DNA from: Rhodococcus sp. BP22 | GTDB lineage: Bacteria > Actinomycetota > Actinomycetes > Mycobacteriales > Mycobacteriaceae | Direction of reading: 5' to 3' | Assembly: GCF_014281965.1 (NCBI RefSeq) | Contig: NZ_JACFTB010000003.1 | Coordinates: 62,001-126,000 of the forward strand | DNA: 64,000 nt | Shown: piece after piece, positions 9,892-18,349 of the stretch | How positions within the stretch are numbered: position 1 is the stretch's first letter | Layout of the letters: each line of letters opens with the position of its first letter | Position numbers and translations under genes: made by a program | The notes under the pieces: generated by a model | Databases searched by the model: none | Seen by the model: the letters and a program-made list of their open reading frames with translations, nothing else | What the model was told of the DNA's origin: nothing

Positions 9892-10634
9892 TGGATAATG
9901 TCCGGGATGTGTTCCTGTGGTTGATCTTCCCTTACATATGCCTGACCATTTTTGTTCTCGGCCACATCTGGCGCTATCGCTACGACAAGTTCGGCTGGAC
10001 TTCCAGATCGAGTCAGATGTACGAAAGCCGCATTCTGCGCTGGGCGAATCCGATGTTCCACTTCGGCATTCTTGCCGTATTCCTCGGGCATGTAATGGGC
10101 CTGGGCATTCCCGAGAGCTGGACCGAGGCCGTCGGGATTTCGGAGAGCATCTACCACTTCATGGCGGTCACGGTGGGCATCGTGGCCGGTGTCTTCACCC
10201 TCGTCGGCTTGGCAGGTCTGCTTTATCGTCGGCGCTTCACCAAGGCTGTTCTGGGGGCGACGACCAGGATGGACAAGCTGATGTATCTCATGCTTACTCT
10301 CGTGATCCTGGGCGGTCTGGTCAACACCGGGTCCGGCGTCGTCGGAGAATACAACTACCGCGAAGGTGTGTCCGTCTGGTTCCGTGGCATCTTCTTCTTC
10401 GACCCGCAGCCCGAATTGATGGCGCATGCCCCGTTCAGTTTCCAATTCCATGCGCTGGCCGCCATCAGTCTTTTCGCGGTATGGCCTTTCACCCGGTTGG
10501 TGCACGTATTCACCGCCCCGTTGGGATATTTCTTTCGGCCGTACATCATCTACCGCAGCCGCGATGCGCACGAAGGGTCCCGTGAACGCCGTCGTGGCTG
10601 GGACAAGGTCGACACGATACCTCGGCGAAGGTGA
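9888..10634 (+). CDS. narI: Respiratory nitrate reductase, gamma subunit (cytochrome b)
   Basis: The 248-aa membrane anchor that oxidises quinol and passes electrons to NarH through two b-type haems. Five membrane segments are visible. Candidate haem-ligand histidines lie in FHFGILAVFLGHVMG (early) and in FSFQFHALAAISLFAVWP (late), as in NarI. The start is either of two adjacent ATG codons (9888 or 9891), the first overlapping the narJ stop. It closes the narGHJI operon; no narK, moa or nitrite reductase gene follows. Confidence 0.96.
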   Translation: MMDNVRDVFLWLIFPYICLTIFVLGHIWRYRYDKFGWTSRSSQMYESRILRWANPMFHFGILAVFLGHVMGLGIPESWTEAVGISESIYHFMAVTVGIVAGVFTLVGLAGLLYRRRFTKAVLGATTRMDKLMYLMLTLVILGGLVNTGSGVVGEYNYREGVSVWFRGIFFFDPQPELMAHAPFSFQFHALAAISLFAVWPFTRLVHVFTAPLGYFFRPYIIYRSRDAHEGSRERRRGWDKVDTIPRRR

Positions 10635-10649
10635 GCGTCGAATTACGCT

Positions 10650-10904
10650 GTGCCGCAGAAGTTGTGGTACCTAGGAGTAGGTGCGGGCGCTGAACCGCTC
10701 GGGGTCATCGGCGAAGAGACGTATTCGGTGATCGGGCTCGAAGGCGCCGACCCGATACACAATGAGGTCACCGTCCGGGTCGAGACCGACGGGAAGGTCC
10801 GTGAGCTGACGGCGACGGTGCGCATCGATACCCCCGCAGAAGCGGCGTACTTTCAGCACGGAGGGATCCTGCCGTACGTCCTGCGCCGTATGCTGGCTGA
10901 CTGA
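10650..10904 (+). pseudogene. Aconitase C-terminal fragment, 84 aa
   Basis: The translation from GTG 10650 contains GAGAEPLGVIGEETYSVIGL and, near the end, ATVRIDTPAEAAYFQHGGIL followed by PYVLRRMLAD. This matches the last roughly 70 residues of aconitase A (its swivel domain ends with a RIDTPGEADYYRNGGIL-type sequence). Nothing resembling the rest of aconitase (about 900 aa) lies upstream, where narI ends 15 bases before. It is therefore a stranded fragment of an acn gene. The frame is open throughout, and its stop overlaps the start of the PIG-L gene (TGATG), so it could still be translated and couple expression of the next gene. No catalytic iron-sulfur cysteines are present. Confidence 0.75.
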
Positions 10905-11665
10905 TGACAGCCGACTCAACGCCAGATCCCCACTCCTACAGTTCCGATGCTGTCTCCGACAGTGATGTCGAGCGTGTCCTAGTACTGGCCGCCCATCCCG
11001 ACGACGTCGACTTCGGTGCGGCCGGCACGGTCGCCCTCTGGACCGAGCGCGGAATCGTGGTCAGCTACTGCTTGGCCACCTCGGGCGACGCCGGCGGGTT
11101 CGAGGACATCCCGCGCGAGGCGATGGCGGCGATGCGTGAAGCCGAACAACAGGCTGCTGCGGCTGCGCTCGGTGTGCACGACGTGGAGTTCCTCCGGTTC
11201 GCCGACGGCGCGTTGTACCCGACGATGGAGCTGCGCAAAGGGTTCAGTCGGGCTATCAGGAGGGTCCGCCCACAGCGGGTGCTGATCCAATCGCCGGAGT
11301 TCGATTGGAGCCGGGTTGGTGCCTCGCACCCCGATCACCGGGCGGCGGGCGAGGCCGCCTTCGCCGCCGTGTACCCCGATGCCAGGAATCCGTATGCGCA
11401 TCCGGAGCTGCTCGAGGACGAAGGTCTGCAGGCATGGTCGGCGCACCAACTGTGGATCATGGGCGGACCTCACAACAATATGACCGTGGACATCACGGCA
11501 ACGTTCGATTCCAAGGTCGCGGCTTTGCGGGCTCATCGCAGTCAAACCGAGCATATCCACGAACTCGACGCACTGTTGCGTGGTTTCGCGGGTGCGGCCG
11601 CGTCGCAGGCAGGGCTGCCCGAGGGCCGACTTGCAGAGGCGTTTCAGGTGGTCGCAGTTACCTGA
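10904..11665 (+). CDS. PIG-L (LmbE-like) family deacetylase
   Basis: A 253-aa zinc-dependent N-deacetylase-fold enzyme. The metal site motif AHPDD is at residues 30-34, with a further HPDH motif (GASHPDHRAAG) near residue 145. Relatives act on GlcNAc-type substrates or mycothiol derivatives (MshB, Mca), but this protein is shorter and lacks enough recognisable features to say which. A Ser/Asp-rich N-terminal tail of about 20 residues precedes the fold. The start overlaps the stop of the aconitase fragment. Confidence 0.85.
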   Translation: MTADSTPDPHSYSSDAVSDSDVERVLVLAAHPDDVDFGAAGTVALWTERGIVVSYCLATSGDAGGFEDIPREAMAAMREAEQQAAAAALGVHDVEFLRFADGALYPTMELRKGFSRAIRRVRPQRVLIQSPEFDWSRVGASHPDHRAAGEAAFAAVYPDARNPYAHPELLEDEGLQAWSAHQLWIMGGPHNNMTVDITATFDSKVAALRAHRSQTEHIHELDALLRGFAGAAASQAGLPEGRLAEAFQVVAVT

Positions 11666-11685
11666 GCTGCCCGCAGGCAGTCAGG
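11661..11685. terminator. Hairpin between PIG-L and PspC genes
   Basis: Arms CCTGA-CTGCC and GGCAG-TCAGG pair around a CGCA loop with one bulged G. It spans the PIG-L stop and sits between two convergent genes, so it may end transcription from both sides. There is no U-run. Confidence 0.5.
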
Positions 11686-11690
11686 ACTGA

Positions 11691-11891
11691 TTATCTGCTC
11701 GGCATGAGCATCCACGCGGCAAAGTAGATCAGCGCGACGGTTCCGCCCGAGACGACGGTACCCAGCACCGTCAGGACTCGTACGAGGTTGGCGTCGACGC
11801 CGAAGTATTCTCCGATGCCGCCGCACACACCTGCGATCATCTTCTGCGAGTTGGAGCGGACAAATTCTTTGGGTGGGTTGGTGGAAGTCAT
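11691..11891 (-). CDS. PspC-domain membrane protein, 66 aa
   Basis: A small protein with one PspC domain: an N-terminal cytosolic stretch (SNSQKMIAGVCGGIGEYFG), then VDANLVRVLTVLG and a hydrophobic membrane segment ending LIYFAAWMLMPSR. PspC-type proteins are linked to the phage-shock envelope-stress response. The ATG at 11889-11891 gives the normal single-domain length; the frame stays open upstream but that region has no family similarity. It is a single-gene unit, convergent with the PIG-L gene. Confidence 0.88.
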   Translation of the reverse strand: MTSTNPPKEFVRSNSQKMIAGVCGGIGEYFGVDANLVRVLTVLGTVVSGGTVALIYFAAWMLMPSR

Positions 11892-12228
11892 GCCGACAAG
11901 TCTGCGATGTGGTGGTGCCGGCGCACATCGGGAAATCCACCCATCTTCACCCTGAAGTTGCCGACGTTGTGCGCGGCGCCCGGACCTTTCAGGCAAGACT
12001 GAAAACAGCTTCCAGATAACAAACCTTACGCCCGCATGGAAGCCGAAAGACTTTTCTTTCGTGTGGTTTTCGCTGTGTCTCCAGTGAAAAAAATGTTGTA
12101 CGGGTACCGATGAGGGCGTAGGAATTCGACACGACCGCTCAATGCTGCGCCGCGCTGCCAAGTGCGGTAGGAACGACATCAGGTCGTACTTTCTACGGCT
12201 GTTCCAAATGACTAGTACAGGAGTTTTC
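11892..12228. other. Intergenic stretch upstream of the small peptide gene
   Basis: This 337-base region separates the divergent pspC-like gene and the first small peptide gene and should hold both promoters. It contains an A/T-richer patch around 12000-12090 (including a run of seven A near 12085). No convincing promoter hexamer pair, operator or RNA structure could be assigned by eye. Confidence 0.4.
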
Positions 12229-12342
12229 ATGGGTTCAGCAGCAGGGTTCATCAGCGACATTTTCTCGGGCGTTCTCGACGGACTCGTCGAGTCGATCGTG
12301 GACCAGATCGTGGGCGTACTGACATCCGGTAGCGCTGCCTGA
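12229..12342 (+). CDS. Small amphipathic peptide, 37 aa
   Basis: The peptide starts MGSAAGFISDIFSGVLDGLV and ends with SGSAA. Hydrophobic residues (F, I, V, L) recur every three to four positions with D/E between them, giving an amphipathic acidic helix. There is no signal peptide. A ribosome site CAGGAG lies six bases before the ATG within the leader GGAGTTTTCATGGG, which is nearly the same as the leader of the next peptide gene. An upstream ATG at 12142 would add 29 residues of unrelated composition and lacks a ribosome site. It resembles in size and style the tiny PorA/PorH porins of corynebacteria, but I cannot show homology. Confidence 0.65.
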   Translation: MGSAAGFISDIFSGVLDGLVESIVDQIVGVLTSGSAA

Positions 12343-12505
12343 TTTTGTTCTCGGTGCACGCTGTAGTCGCAGTCGGGGGCGGTTACGGTGTCATCGAGAT
12401 CGTGGCCGATAAGTGATATTCAGCAATTCAATATGGATCGAATTTTAGATTTCGACGTACAAGATGTAATCCCGTGAGGTAGAAATACTGCTACAGAGAC
12501 CGTTT

Positions 12506-12521
12506 TGTGATAACCGTCACA
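12506..12521. promoter_or_regulatory. CRP/GlxR-type binding site
   Basis: TGTGATAACCGTCACA matches the cAMP-receptor protein consensus TGTGA-N6-TCACA exactly in both half-sites. It lies 39 bases before the start of the second small peptide gene, in an A/T-rich stretch. Confidence 0.65.
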
Positions 12522-12560
12522 GAATCTCTGAGCCATTTCCTCTCACGAAGGAGTTCTCAT

Positions 12561-12650
12561 ATGGGATCCGCCGAACTTGCTGGACTTTTCGGTCTGCTGG
12601 CCAAGCTTCTCGGAGCGGCATCGGGTAGCTCAGCAACCCCTCCCGCCTAA
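12561..12650 (+). CDS. Small amphipathic peptide, 29 aa
   Basis: The peptide begins MGSAELAGLFGLLAKLLG and ends with a small-residue, Ser/Pro-rich tail (SSATPPA). Positions 4-18 form a hydrophobic helix with a single E and K. The leader AAGGAGTTCTCATATGGG gives a strong ribosome site and closely repeats that of the peptide gene 220 bases upstream; both products start MGSA. A perfect hairpin follows directly and a CRP-type site precedes it, so this looks like a real monocistronic unit. Function is unknown; a pore-forming or membrane-active peptide is possible. Confidence 0.65.
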   Translation: MGSAELAGLFGLLAKLLGAASGSSATPPA

Positions 12651-12660
12651 ATCTCTTCGA

Positions 12661-12700
12661 CGATAGCCGGCATCCACCTAAGTCGAGATGCCGGCTATCG
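12661..12700 (+). terminator. Hairpin terminator after the small peptide gene
   Basis: A perfect 14-base stem (12661-12674 with 12687-12700; CGATAGCCGGCATC and its complement) encloses a 12-base loop, starting ten bases after the peptide stop codon. No U-run follows, as is common in Actinobacteria. Confidence 0.75.
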
Positions 12701-12734
12701 GTCTGTCCGGGGACGTACGCCCTAGTCTGGTTCG

Positions 12735-13568
12735 GTGCACACCGTTCCTATTCAAATGCCCGACGGTTCGACAGTGCCGGTATCGCTGTTTCCGGCCGAC
12801 GGACCGGACGACGCCCCGGTCGTGGTGATCCTGCCGGGTCTCGGAATTCCGGGCGGCTACTACCGCCTCTTCGCCGAAGCCCTCGTCGCCCGCGGTTTCC
12901 ATGCCGCTGTCGGTGATCTCCGCGGACAAGGCGACAGCGTCCCCAAACCCAGTTCCGCCAGCAAATACGGCTATCAGGAACTGGTATCGGTGGACTTTCC
13001 GGCCATCTTCGAGGTGGTGCGCGAGGAATTTCCGGCCGCCACTCCCTATCTTCTGGGCCACAGCATGGGTGGCCAACTCGGGTCGATGTATGCAGCTCGA
13101 ATCCGCGGTCGACTGGCCGGGCTGATCTTGGTGGCCTCGGGGTCGCCATACCACCGAGGCTTCGGAACCGTGCGCGGTGTTCCATTGCTGTTCGGCGCCG
13201 CAGCCATGGCATTGACGAGCAGCATTGCCGGCTTCTGGCCAGGGGATCGCGTCGGTGTCGGTGGTTTCGGGCGGCAGTCGCGTGTGCTGATCGACGACTG
13301 GTCCAGATTCGCTCGAACCGGACTGATCGAGCCGTCCGGCGCAGATATGGACTACGAGGAGCGGATGCGCCGACTGAAGCTACCTGTTCTGACGATCACG
13401 ATCGAAGGGGACGAGGTGGCACCGCCTGGGTCGATGAAGAACTTGGTCGACAAACTCGCCAACGCCGACGTCACCGCCGAACACGTCGCCGAGTCACTCG
13501 GCCACAACGGCTGGATTCGAAATCCAACGGCCGTCGCGGACCTCGTGAGCTCGTGGATACACCGCTGA
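12735..13568 (+). CDS. Alpha/beta hydrolase (serine hydrolase)
   Basis: A 277-aa alpha/beta-hydrolase. The oxyanion region is VVVILPGLGIPGGYYRLFA, the nucleophile elbow is GHSMGG (Ser near residue 99), the acid is in ITIEGDEVAP and the His in SLGHNGWIRNP near the end. Members of this group act on lipid or small ester substrates; none can be specified. GTG 12735 is taken as start because the mature fold begins almost at once. It is convergent with the downstream peptidase gene, 18 bases away. Confidence 0.82.
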   Translation: MHTVPIQMPDGSTVPVSLFPADGPDDAPVVVILPGLGIPGGYYRLFAEALVARGFHAAVGDLRGQGDSVPKPSSASKYGYQELVSVDFPAIFEVVREEFPAATPYLLGHSMGGQLGSMYAARIRGRLAGLILVASGSPYHRGFGTVRGVPLLFGAAAMALTSSIAGFWPGDRVGVGGFGRQSRVLIDDWSRFARTGLIEPSGADMDYEERMRRLKLPVLTITIEGDEVAPPGSMKNLVDKLANADVTAEHVAESLGHNGWIRNPTAVADLVSSWIHR

Positions 13569-13586
13569 AAGATCCCGTCGCCGACG

Positions 13587-15617
13587 CTATGGCCGTAGCG
13601 CGTTCCACAGGAATTGGAAGGACAGCGCCGTCTTGAAGGCCAGCTGAGCGTTGTCCGCTGCGCCGCCGTGCCCGCCTTCGATGTTCTCGAAGTAGGTGAC
13701 GGGTTGGCCCAGTTCTTCGAGCCGCGCGGCCATTTTGCGGGCATGACCAGGGTGCACCCGGTCGTCGCGTGTCGAGGTCGCAATGAGGATCGGCGGATAG
13801 CGTTTCTCGTCCGGGGCCACGATGTTCTGGTACGGCGAATAGTCGGAGATGAATGCCCACTCGTCGGGGTCGTCAGGGTCGCCGTATTCCGCCACCCACG
13901 ACGCCCCTGCCAGCAGCAGGTGGTATCGCTTCATATCCAGCAGTGGTACCTGGCAGACCAGCGCGCCGAACAGTTCGGGGTACTTGGTCAGCATGATTCC
14001 AATCAGGAGTCCGCCGTTGCTTCCGCCCTGAGCGCTGAGCTGGCTGGGTGTGGTGATCTCGCGCTCCACGAGATCCTTTGCGACCGCCGCAAAATCTTCG
14101 TGGACCTTGTGTCGGCCTGCGCGCAGCACCTGGGTATGCCATTCGGGGCCGTACTCGCCGCCGCCTCGAATGTTGGCCACTACGTACGTGCCGCCTTGCT
14201 CGAGCCAGGCCAGACCGGTTGCACCGCTGTACGACGGCGTCATCGAGATCTCGAATCCACCGTAGCCGTAGAGCATCGTCGGACCGGGGCCCATGCCTTC
14301 CTTGCGGACCACGAAGTAGGGCACGGAGGTGCCGTCGAGTGAAGTCGCAAAATACTGGGTGACGGCCATCGAATCGGTGTCGAAGAACGACGGCGCCTGT
14401 TTGAGGATTTCGAGGTCGCCGCCGACCGTGCCGAACAGCAGCGTGGCAGGCGTCAGATAACCACTCGACGACAGAAAGAACTCGTCACCGTTCTCCTCCG
14501 CATCGGTGCCGACTATCTCGGTGGAGGTCGAATCCGGTAGGCCGAGCAACGGCTGATCATCCCAGGCACCGGGCCCCGGAGTGAGCACTCGGAACTCGCT
14601 GCGCACGTCTACGAGCGTGACGACGAGCAAGTGGTTCTCGGTCCAGGCGAACTGATGCAGGGAGCGGTGCGCGTCGGGCGAGAACAGTACGGTCATCTCG
14701 CGGTCCCCGGCGAGGAAGCTCTCGAAGTTCGCGGCCAGTAGCGCGCCGGACGGATACGTCTTGTCGCCGATCGTCCACTCGGTCATCGTGCGGACCAGTA
14801 GCCACTGCTTGTGGACCGAAGTCGTCGCATCGGTCGGCGTATCGATCAGCGTCAGGTTCGTGCCGTCGAGCAGATACATTTCGGCGTTGAAGAAGTCCGT
14901 CGCGCGTTGCACGAAGTCACGTTCGAATCCGGGAGTTCGGTCGTGCCACGCCGAAATCGAGATGTCGTTCGGCGTTCCCTCGTACACGGTTTCGGCCTCG
15001 GCAAGCGGGGTACCGCGGGTCCACCGCTTGGCGATACGCGGATATCCCGAGTCGGTGAGCGAACCGGCGCCGAAGTCGGTCCCGACATAGACGGTGTCGG
15101 CGTCGATGTACCCGATGTCGGTCTTGGCCTCGGCAACGAAAAATCCGCCGTCCGACGGGTCGCGGAACGTGCGCGTCCGCAAGTCGAATTCACGGACGAT
15201 CGACGCATCGGCGCCGCCGCGGGACATCGTGACCAACGCAAGGTGCTGATCGGGGCGCAGCACTTGCGCACCGCTCCACACCCAGTTCTCGCCTTCGGCT
15301 TCGGCGACGGCGTCCAGATCGAGCAGGATGTCCCAATCTGGAGAGTCCTTGCGGTATTCCGTCATCGTGGTCCGACGCCACAGTCCTCGGATGTGCTCGG
15401 CGTCGCGCCAGAAGTTGTACAGGTACTCACCGCGCCGCCGCGCGTACGGAATTCGTGCGTCGGTGTCGAGGACCTCGCGGACGCGCGCTTCGATCGCGTC
15501 GAATTCTGGGCCGGCCAACGCGGCGGTGGTGGCGGCATTGCGGGTGCGTACCCAGTCCAATGCGCGCTCTTCGGTGACCTCTTCGAGCCACAGGTACGGA
15601 TCAGAGGTGTTGCTCAT
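13587..15617 (-). CDS. Prolyl oligopeptidase family (S9A) serine peptidase
   Basis: A 676-aa protein with an N-terminal DPYLWLEEV motif and beta-propeller region followed by the C-terminal peptidase domain. The catalytic residues are visible: Ser533 in GGSNGG, Asp618/619 in RDDRV and His650 in EGGHGG. Such enzymes cleave short peptides after proline in the cytosol. There is no signal peptide. The M. tuberculosis counterpart in a similar neighbourhood is Rv0457c. It is divergent from the M19-like gene, with 38 bases between the starts, so the promoters overlap. Confidence 0.93.
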   Translation of the reverse strand: MSNTSDPYLWLEEVTEERALDWVRTRNAATTAALAGPEFDAIEARVREVLDTDARIPYARRRGEYLYNFWRDAEHIRGLWRRTTMTEYRKDSPDWDILLDLDAVAEAEGENWVWSGAQVLRPDQHLALVTMSRGGADASIVREFDLRTRTFRDPSDGGFFVAEAKTDIGYIDADTVYVGTDFGAGSLTDSGYPRIAKRWTRGTPLAEAETVYEGTPNDISISAWHDRTPGFERDFVQRATDFFNAEMYLLDGTNLTLIDTPTDATTSVHKQWLLVRTMTEWTIGDKTYPSGALLAANFESFLAGDREMTVLFSPDAHRSLHQFAWTENHLLVVTLVDVRSEFRVLTPGPGAWDDQPLLGLPDSTSTEIVGTDAEENGDEFFLSSSGYLTPATLLFGTVGGDLEILKQAPSFFDTDSMAVTQYFATSLDGTSVPYFVVRKEGMGPGPTMLYGYGGFEISMTPSYSGATGLAWLEQGGTYVVANIRGGGEYGPEWHTQVLRAGRHKVHEDFAAVAKDLVEREITTPSQLSAQGGSNGGLLIGIMLTKYPELFGALVCQVPLLDMKRYHLLLAGASWVAEYGDPDDPDEWAFISDYSPYQNIVAPDEKRYPPILIATSTRDDRVHPGHARKMAARLEELGQPVTYFENIEGGHGGAADNAQLAFKTALSFQFLWNALRP

Positions 15618-15655
15618 GCCCTATTTGTACCCTCGTAGGTACTGTCCCTCCCAAG

Positions 15656-16684
15656 GTGACCGGCCCACGTGTCGGTGCTCACTCTCGTGTCGGAGTCGTG
15701 GTGTTCGAGGAAGGATTGCCCGAGATGAATCTGTGGGAACAGCACTGTTGTCTGCCATTGGTGCCGACTGCGGACATCACGGAGCTGGCTCGCTACCCGC
15801 TCGGGTCGTACGTATCCGTCAACGTCGGTTTTTCGCCGCATTCCAAAGCTGTCGTCACTGCGCTGTCGCAGGATTTCCGTCGTAAAGCCCTCGCCGACGG
15901 GCGTTTTCGCATGGTCGACGCGGTGGACGAGCTCGAAGCTGCCGAGCTGATCACCCTGGCGTTCGACCTGGAGGATTCCGGTCCACTCGAGGGCGACCTC
16001 GACAATGTTCGCTACTTCCACAGCCTCGGTGTGCGTTCCATGCTTCCGACCTACAACCACGCCAATGCGGCAGGCGGGGGATGCCTCGACGTCGAAGACA
16101 CGGGTCTGACGGCGTACGGGAGGGATGTGGTTCGCGAGATGAATCGTGTGGGGATGCTCGTCGACGGCTCGCACTGCTCGATCTCGACCGGGCTCGACGT
16201 GGCGCGCAGCACCGAGTGCCCAATGATCTACAGTCACTCCAATTTTGCCGCACTGTGGCAACATCCGCGGAACATCACCGATGAGCAGGCGCTCGAATGT
16301 GCGCGTACCGGAGGCGTCGTGGGGATCAACGGCGTCGGCATCTTCCTCGGCGTCAATGCGCCCGAGGACGATGACAAACGGGTGCAGGCGATGGCGGACC
16401 ACATCGAGTACGGCGTGGAGTTGCTCGGCATCGAGCACGTGGGTATCGGCTCGGATTATTCTTTCGACCACGAAGACTTCAATCACGAGCTGAGAATCCA
16501 CCCCGAGGCGTTCTCGGACATGTACACGCGTTGGGGACCGCTGCAGTGGGTTCCGCCGGAAGCAACGCTCACCCTGCCGGCGGTGCTGCGTAGTCGTGGT
16601 TTCGACGACAAGGCCGTCGAGGCCGTGTTCGGTGGGAACTTCCGGCGGGTCGCCCAGGCGACACACGCAGCTACCGGCAGGTAA
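15656..16684 (+). CDS. Membrane dipeptidase family (M19-like) hydrolase
   Basis: A 342-aa M19-type TIM-barrel enzyme. Conserved elements are FDLEDSG (bridging Glu), VDGSHCS and MIYSHSN (two metal His), GIGSDYSFD (substrate/metal Asp) and VFGGNFRRV near the C-terminus. The usual first metal motif H-x-D in DGHNDLP is replaced by H30-C31-C32 in EQHCCLP, so one expected metal-ligand Asp is Cys. The start could be GTG 15656 or ATG 15725; only the first leaves a normal N-terminal strand. Substrate is likely a dipeptide or related amide; with the altered site this is uncertain. Confidence 0.8.
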   Translation: MTGPRVGAHSRVGVVVFEEGLPEMNLWEQHCCLPLVPTADITELARYPLGSYVSVNVGFSPHSKAVVTALSQDFRRKALADGRFRMVDAVDELEAAELITLAFDLEDSGPLEGDLDNVRYFHSLGVRSMLPTYNHANAAGGGCLDVEDTGLTAYGRDVVREMNRVGMLVDGSHCSISTGLDVARSTECPMIYSHSNFAALWQHPRNITDEQALECARTGGVVGINGVGIFLGVNAPEDDDKRVQAMADHIEYGVELLGIEHVGIGSDYSFDHEDFNHELRIHPEAFSDMYTRWGPLQWVPPEATLTLPAVLRSRGFDDKAVEAVFGGNFRRVAQATHAATGR

Positions 16685-16733
16685 CCGGACCGTCTCGAGA
16701 CAGGGAATCCGTACGCGACTAAGCTGGGGAATC

Positions 16734-18149
16734 GTGACCTCACACTATGACGTCGTTGTCCTCGGAGCCGGTCCCGGTGGGTACGTCGCTGCTATCCGCG
16801 CGGCACAACTCGGACTGAGCACTGCCATCATCGAGAAGAAGTACTGGGGCGGTGTCTGCCTCAACGTGGGCTGCATCCCCTCGAAGGCGCTTCTCCGCAA
16901 TGCCGAACTTGCGCACCTCTTCACAAAAGAGGCCAAGTTGTTCGGCATCTCGGGCGAAGCGACCTTCGACTTCGGCGCAGCCTTCGACCGCAGCCGCAAG
17001 GTCGCGGAGGGGCGCGTCAAGGGAATTCACTTCTTGATGAAGAAGAACAAGATCCCCGAGTTCGACGGCCAGGGCACCTTCACCGACGCCAACACCATCG
17101 AGGTGGAGTTGACCAAGGGCGGCACCGAGACGATCACGTTCGACAACGCCATCATCTCCACCGGCAGCACCACCAAACTGCTGCCGGGAACGTCGCTGAG
17201 CGAGAACGTCGTCACGTACGAAGAGCAGATCATGACCCGTGAACTTCCGGGTTCGATGCTCATCGTCGGTGCAGGCGCCATCGGCATGGAGTTCGGCTAC
17301 ATCATGAAGAACTACGGTGTCGACGTCACCATCGTCGAATACCTCGATCGCGCGCTCCCCAACGAGGACGCCGACATTTCCAAGGAAATCGAGAAGCAGT
17401 ACAAGAAGCTCGGCGTCCGCATCGTCACCGGTGCCGCTGTACAGAGCATCGACGACGACGGCTCCAAGGTGACCGTCAAGTTCAAGAACAACAAGTCCGG
17501 CGACGTCGAAACCGTCACCGTCGACAAGGTGATGCAGTCCGTCGGCTTTGCCCCTCGCGTCGAAGGGTTCGGTCTCGAGAAGACCGGTGTCGAGCTCACC
17601 GATCGCGGTGCCATCGGCATCACCAGCACGATGAAGACCAACGTCCCGCACATCTACGCAATCGGTGACGTCACTGCCAAGCTTCAGCTCGCTCACGTGG
17701 CCGAGGCTCAGGCCGTCGTGGCGGCGGAGACCATCGCCGGCGCCGAGACGCTGCCGATCGAGGACTACCGCATGATGCCGCGTGCGACGTTCTGCCAGCC
17801 GCAGGTCGCCAGCTTCGGACTCACCGAAGAGCAGGCTCGTGAAGAAGCGCAGGCACGTGGCTCCGACATCAAGGTCGCGAACTTCCCGTTCGCAGCCAAC
17901 GGCAAAGCACACGGGCTGGGGGACGCTACCGGTTTCGTCAAGCTGATCGCGGACACCGAGCACGGCGAACTCCTCGGTGGTCATCTCATCGGCCCCGACG
18001 TTTCCGAGCTACTGCCGGAACTGACGTTGGCCCAGAAATGGGATCTGACCGTCAACGAGCTCGCTCGCAACGTCCATACACATCCGACGTTGTCCGAGGC
18101 ATTGCAGGAGGCCATTCACGGCCTCGCAGGACACATGATCAACTTCTGA
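16734..18149 (+). CDS. lpd: Dihydrolipoamide dehydrogenase
   Basis: The E3 flavoenzyme that re-oxidises dihydrolipoyl groups of 2-oxoacid dehydrogenase complexes with NAD+; in mycobacteria it also serves peroxynitrite defence. The FAD-binding [10 protein letters not shown] lies at residues 10-19, the redox disulfide is [15 protein letters not shown], the NAD-binding motif is [10 protein letters not shown], and the C-terminal catalytic His-Glu is in [12 protein letters not shown]. Length 471 aa is typical. GTG 16734 places the start nine residues before the FAD motif. It is monocistronic and ends in a strong terminator; it corresponds to M. tuberculosis lpdC (Rv0462). Confidence 0.97.
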   Translation: MTSHYDVVVLGAGPGGYVAAIRAAQLGLSTAIIEKKYWGGVCLNVGCIPSKALLRNAELAHLFTKEAKLFGISGEATFDFGAAFDRSRKVAEGRVKGIHFLMKKNKIPEFDGQGTFTDANTIEVELTKGGTETITFDNAIISTGSTTKLLPGTSLSENVVTYEEQIMTRELPGSMLIVGAGAIGMEFGYIMKNYGVDVTIVEYLDRALPNEDADISKEIEKQYKKLGVRIVTGAAVQSIDDDGSKVTVKFKNNKSGDVETVTVDKVMQSVGFAPRVEGFGLEKTGVELTDRGAIGITSTMKTNVPHIYAIGDVTAKLQLAHVAEAQAVVAAETIAGAETLPIEDYRMMPRATFCQPQVASFGLTEEQAREEAQARGSDIKVANFPFAANGKAHGLGDATGFVKLIADTEHGELLGGHLIGPDVSELLPELTLAQKWDLTVNELARNVHTHPTLSEALQEAIHGLAGHMINF

Positions 18150-18167
18150 CCCTCCATAGCAGTTCGA

Positions 18168-18210
18168 AGCTCGTTCGTCTTGTGTGCGCACAAGACGAAC
18201 GAGCTTTTTT
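18168..18210 (+). terminator. Rho-independent terminator of lpd
   Basis: A perfect 17-base stem (18168-18184 with 18189-18205, AGCTCGTTCGTCTTGTG and complement) closes a TGCG tetraloop and is followed by a run of T residues to 18210. This is the clearest terminator in the window. Confidence 0.95.
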
Positions 18211-18349
18211 CATGCCCTGTCCGGACTCGTCATCGCGTGGCAGGATGGGCTGCGGATCGGGCGATTCGCGCGGTTGCATGGGGGTTCCTGTTGCCGACCG
18301 GTGTTTCTCGCGGCCAGGACGATACGACCGAGGCGAAAGAAGTGCATCG

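Noticed and set aside
10904-11665. MshB or Mca assignment for the PIG-L protein
   Set aside because: Only the shared AHPDD and HPDH motifs are visible; the length and flanking sequence do not single out either mycothiol enzyme, so no symbol was given.
16740-17984. A 414-codon open frame antisense to lpd
   Set aside because: It mirrors the codon structure of lpd in high-GC DNA, has no family motifs and no ribosome site. Similar long antisense frames (for example 3654-4703, 32369-33781, 52854-54794) were set aside for the same reason.
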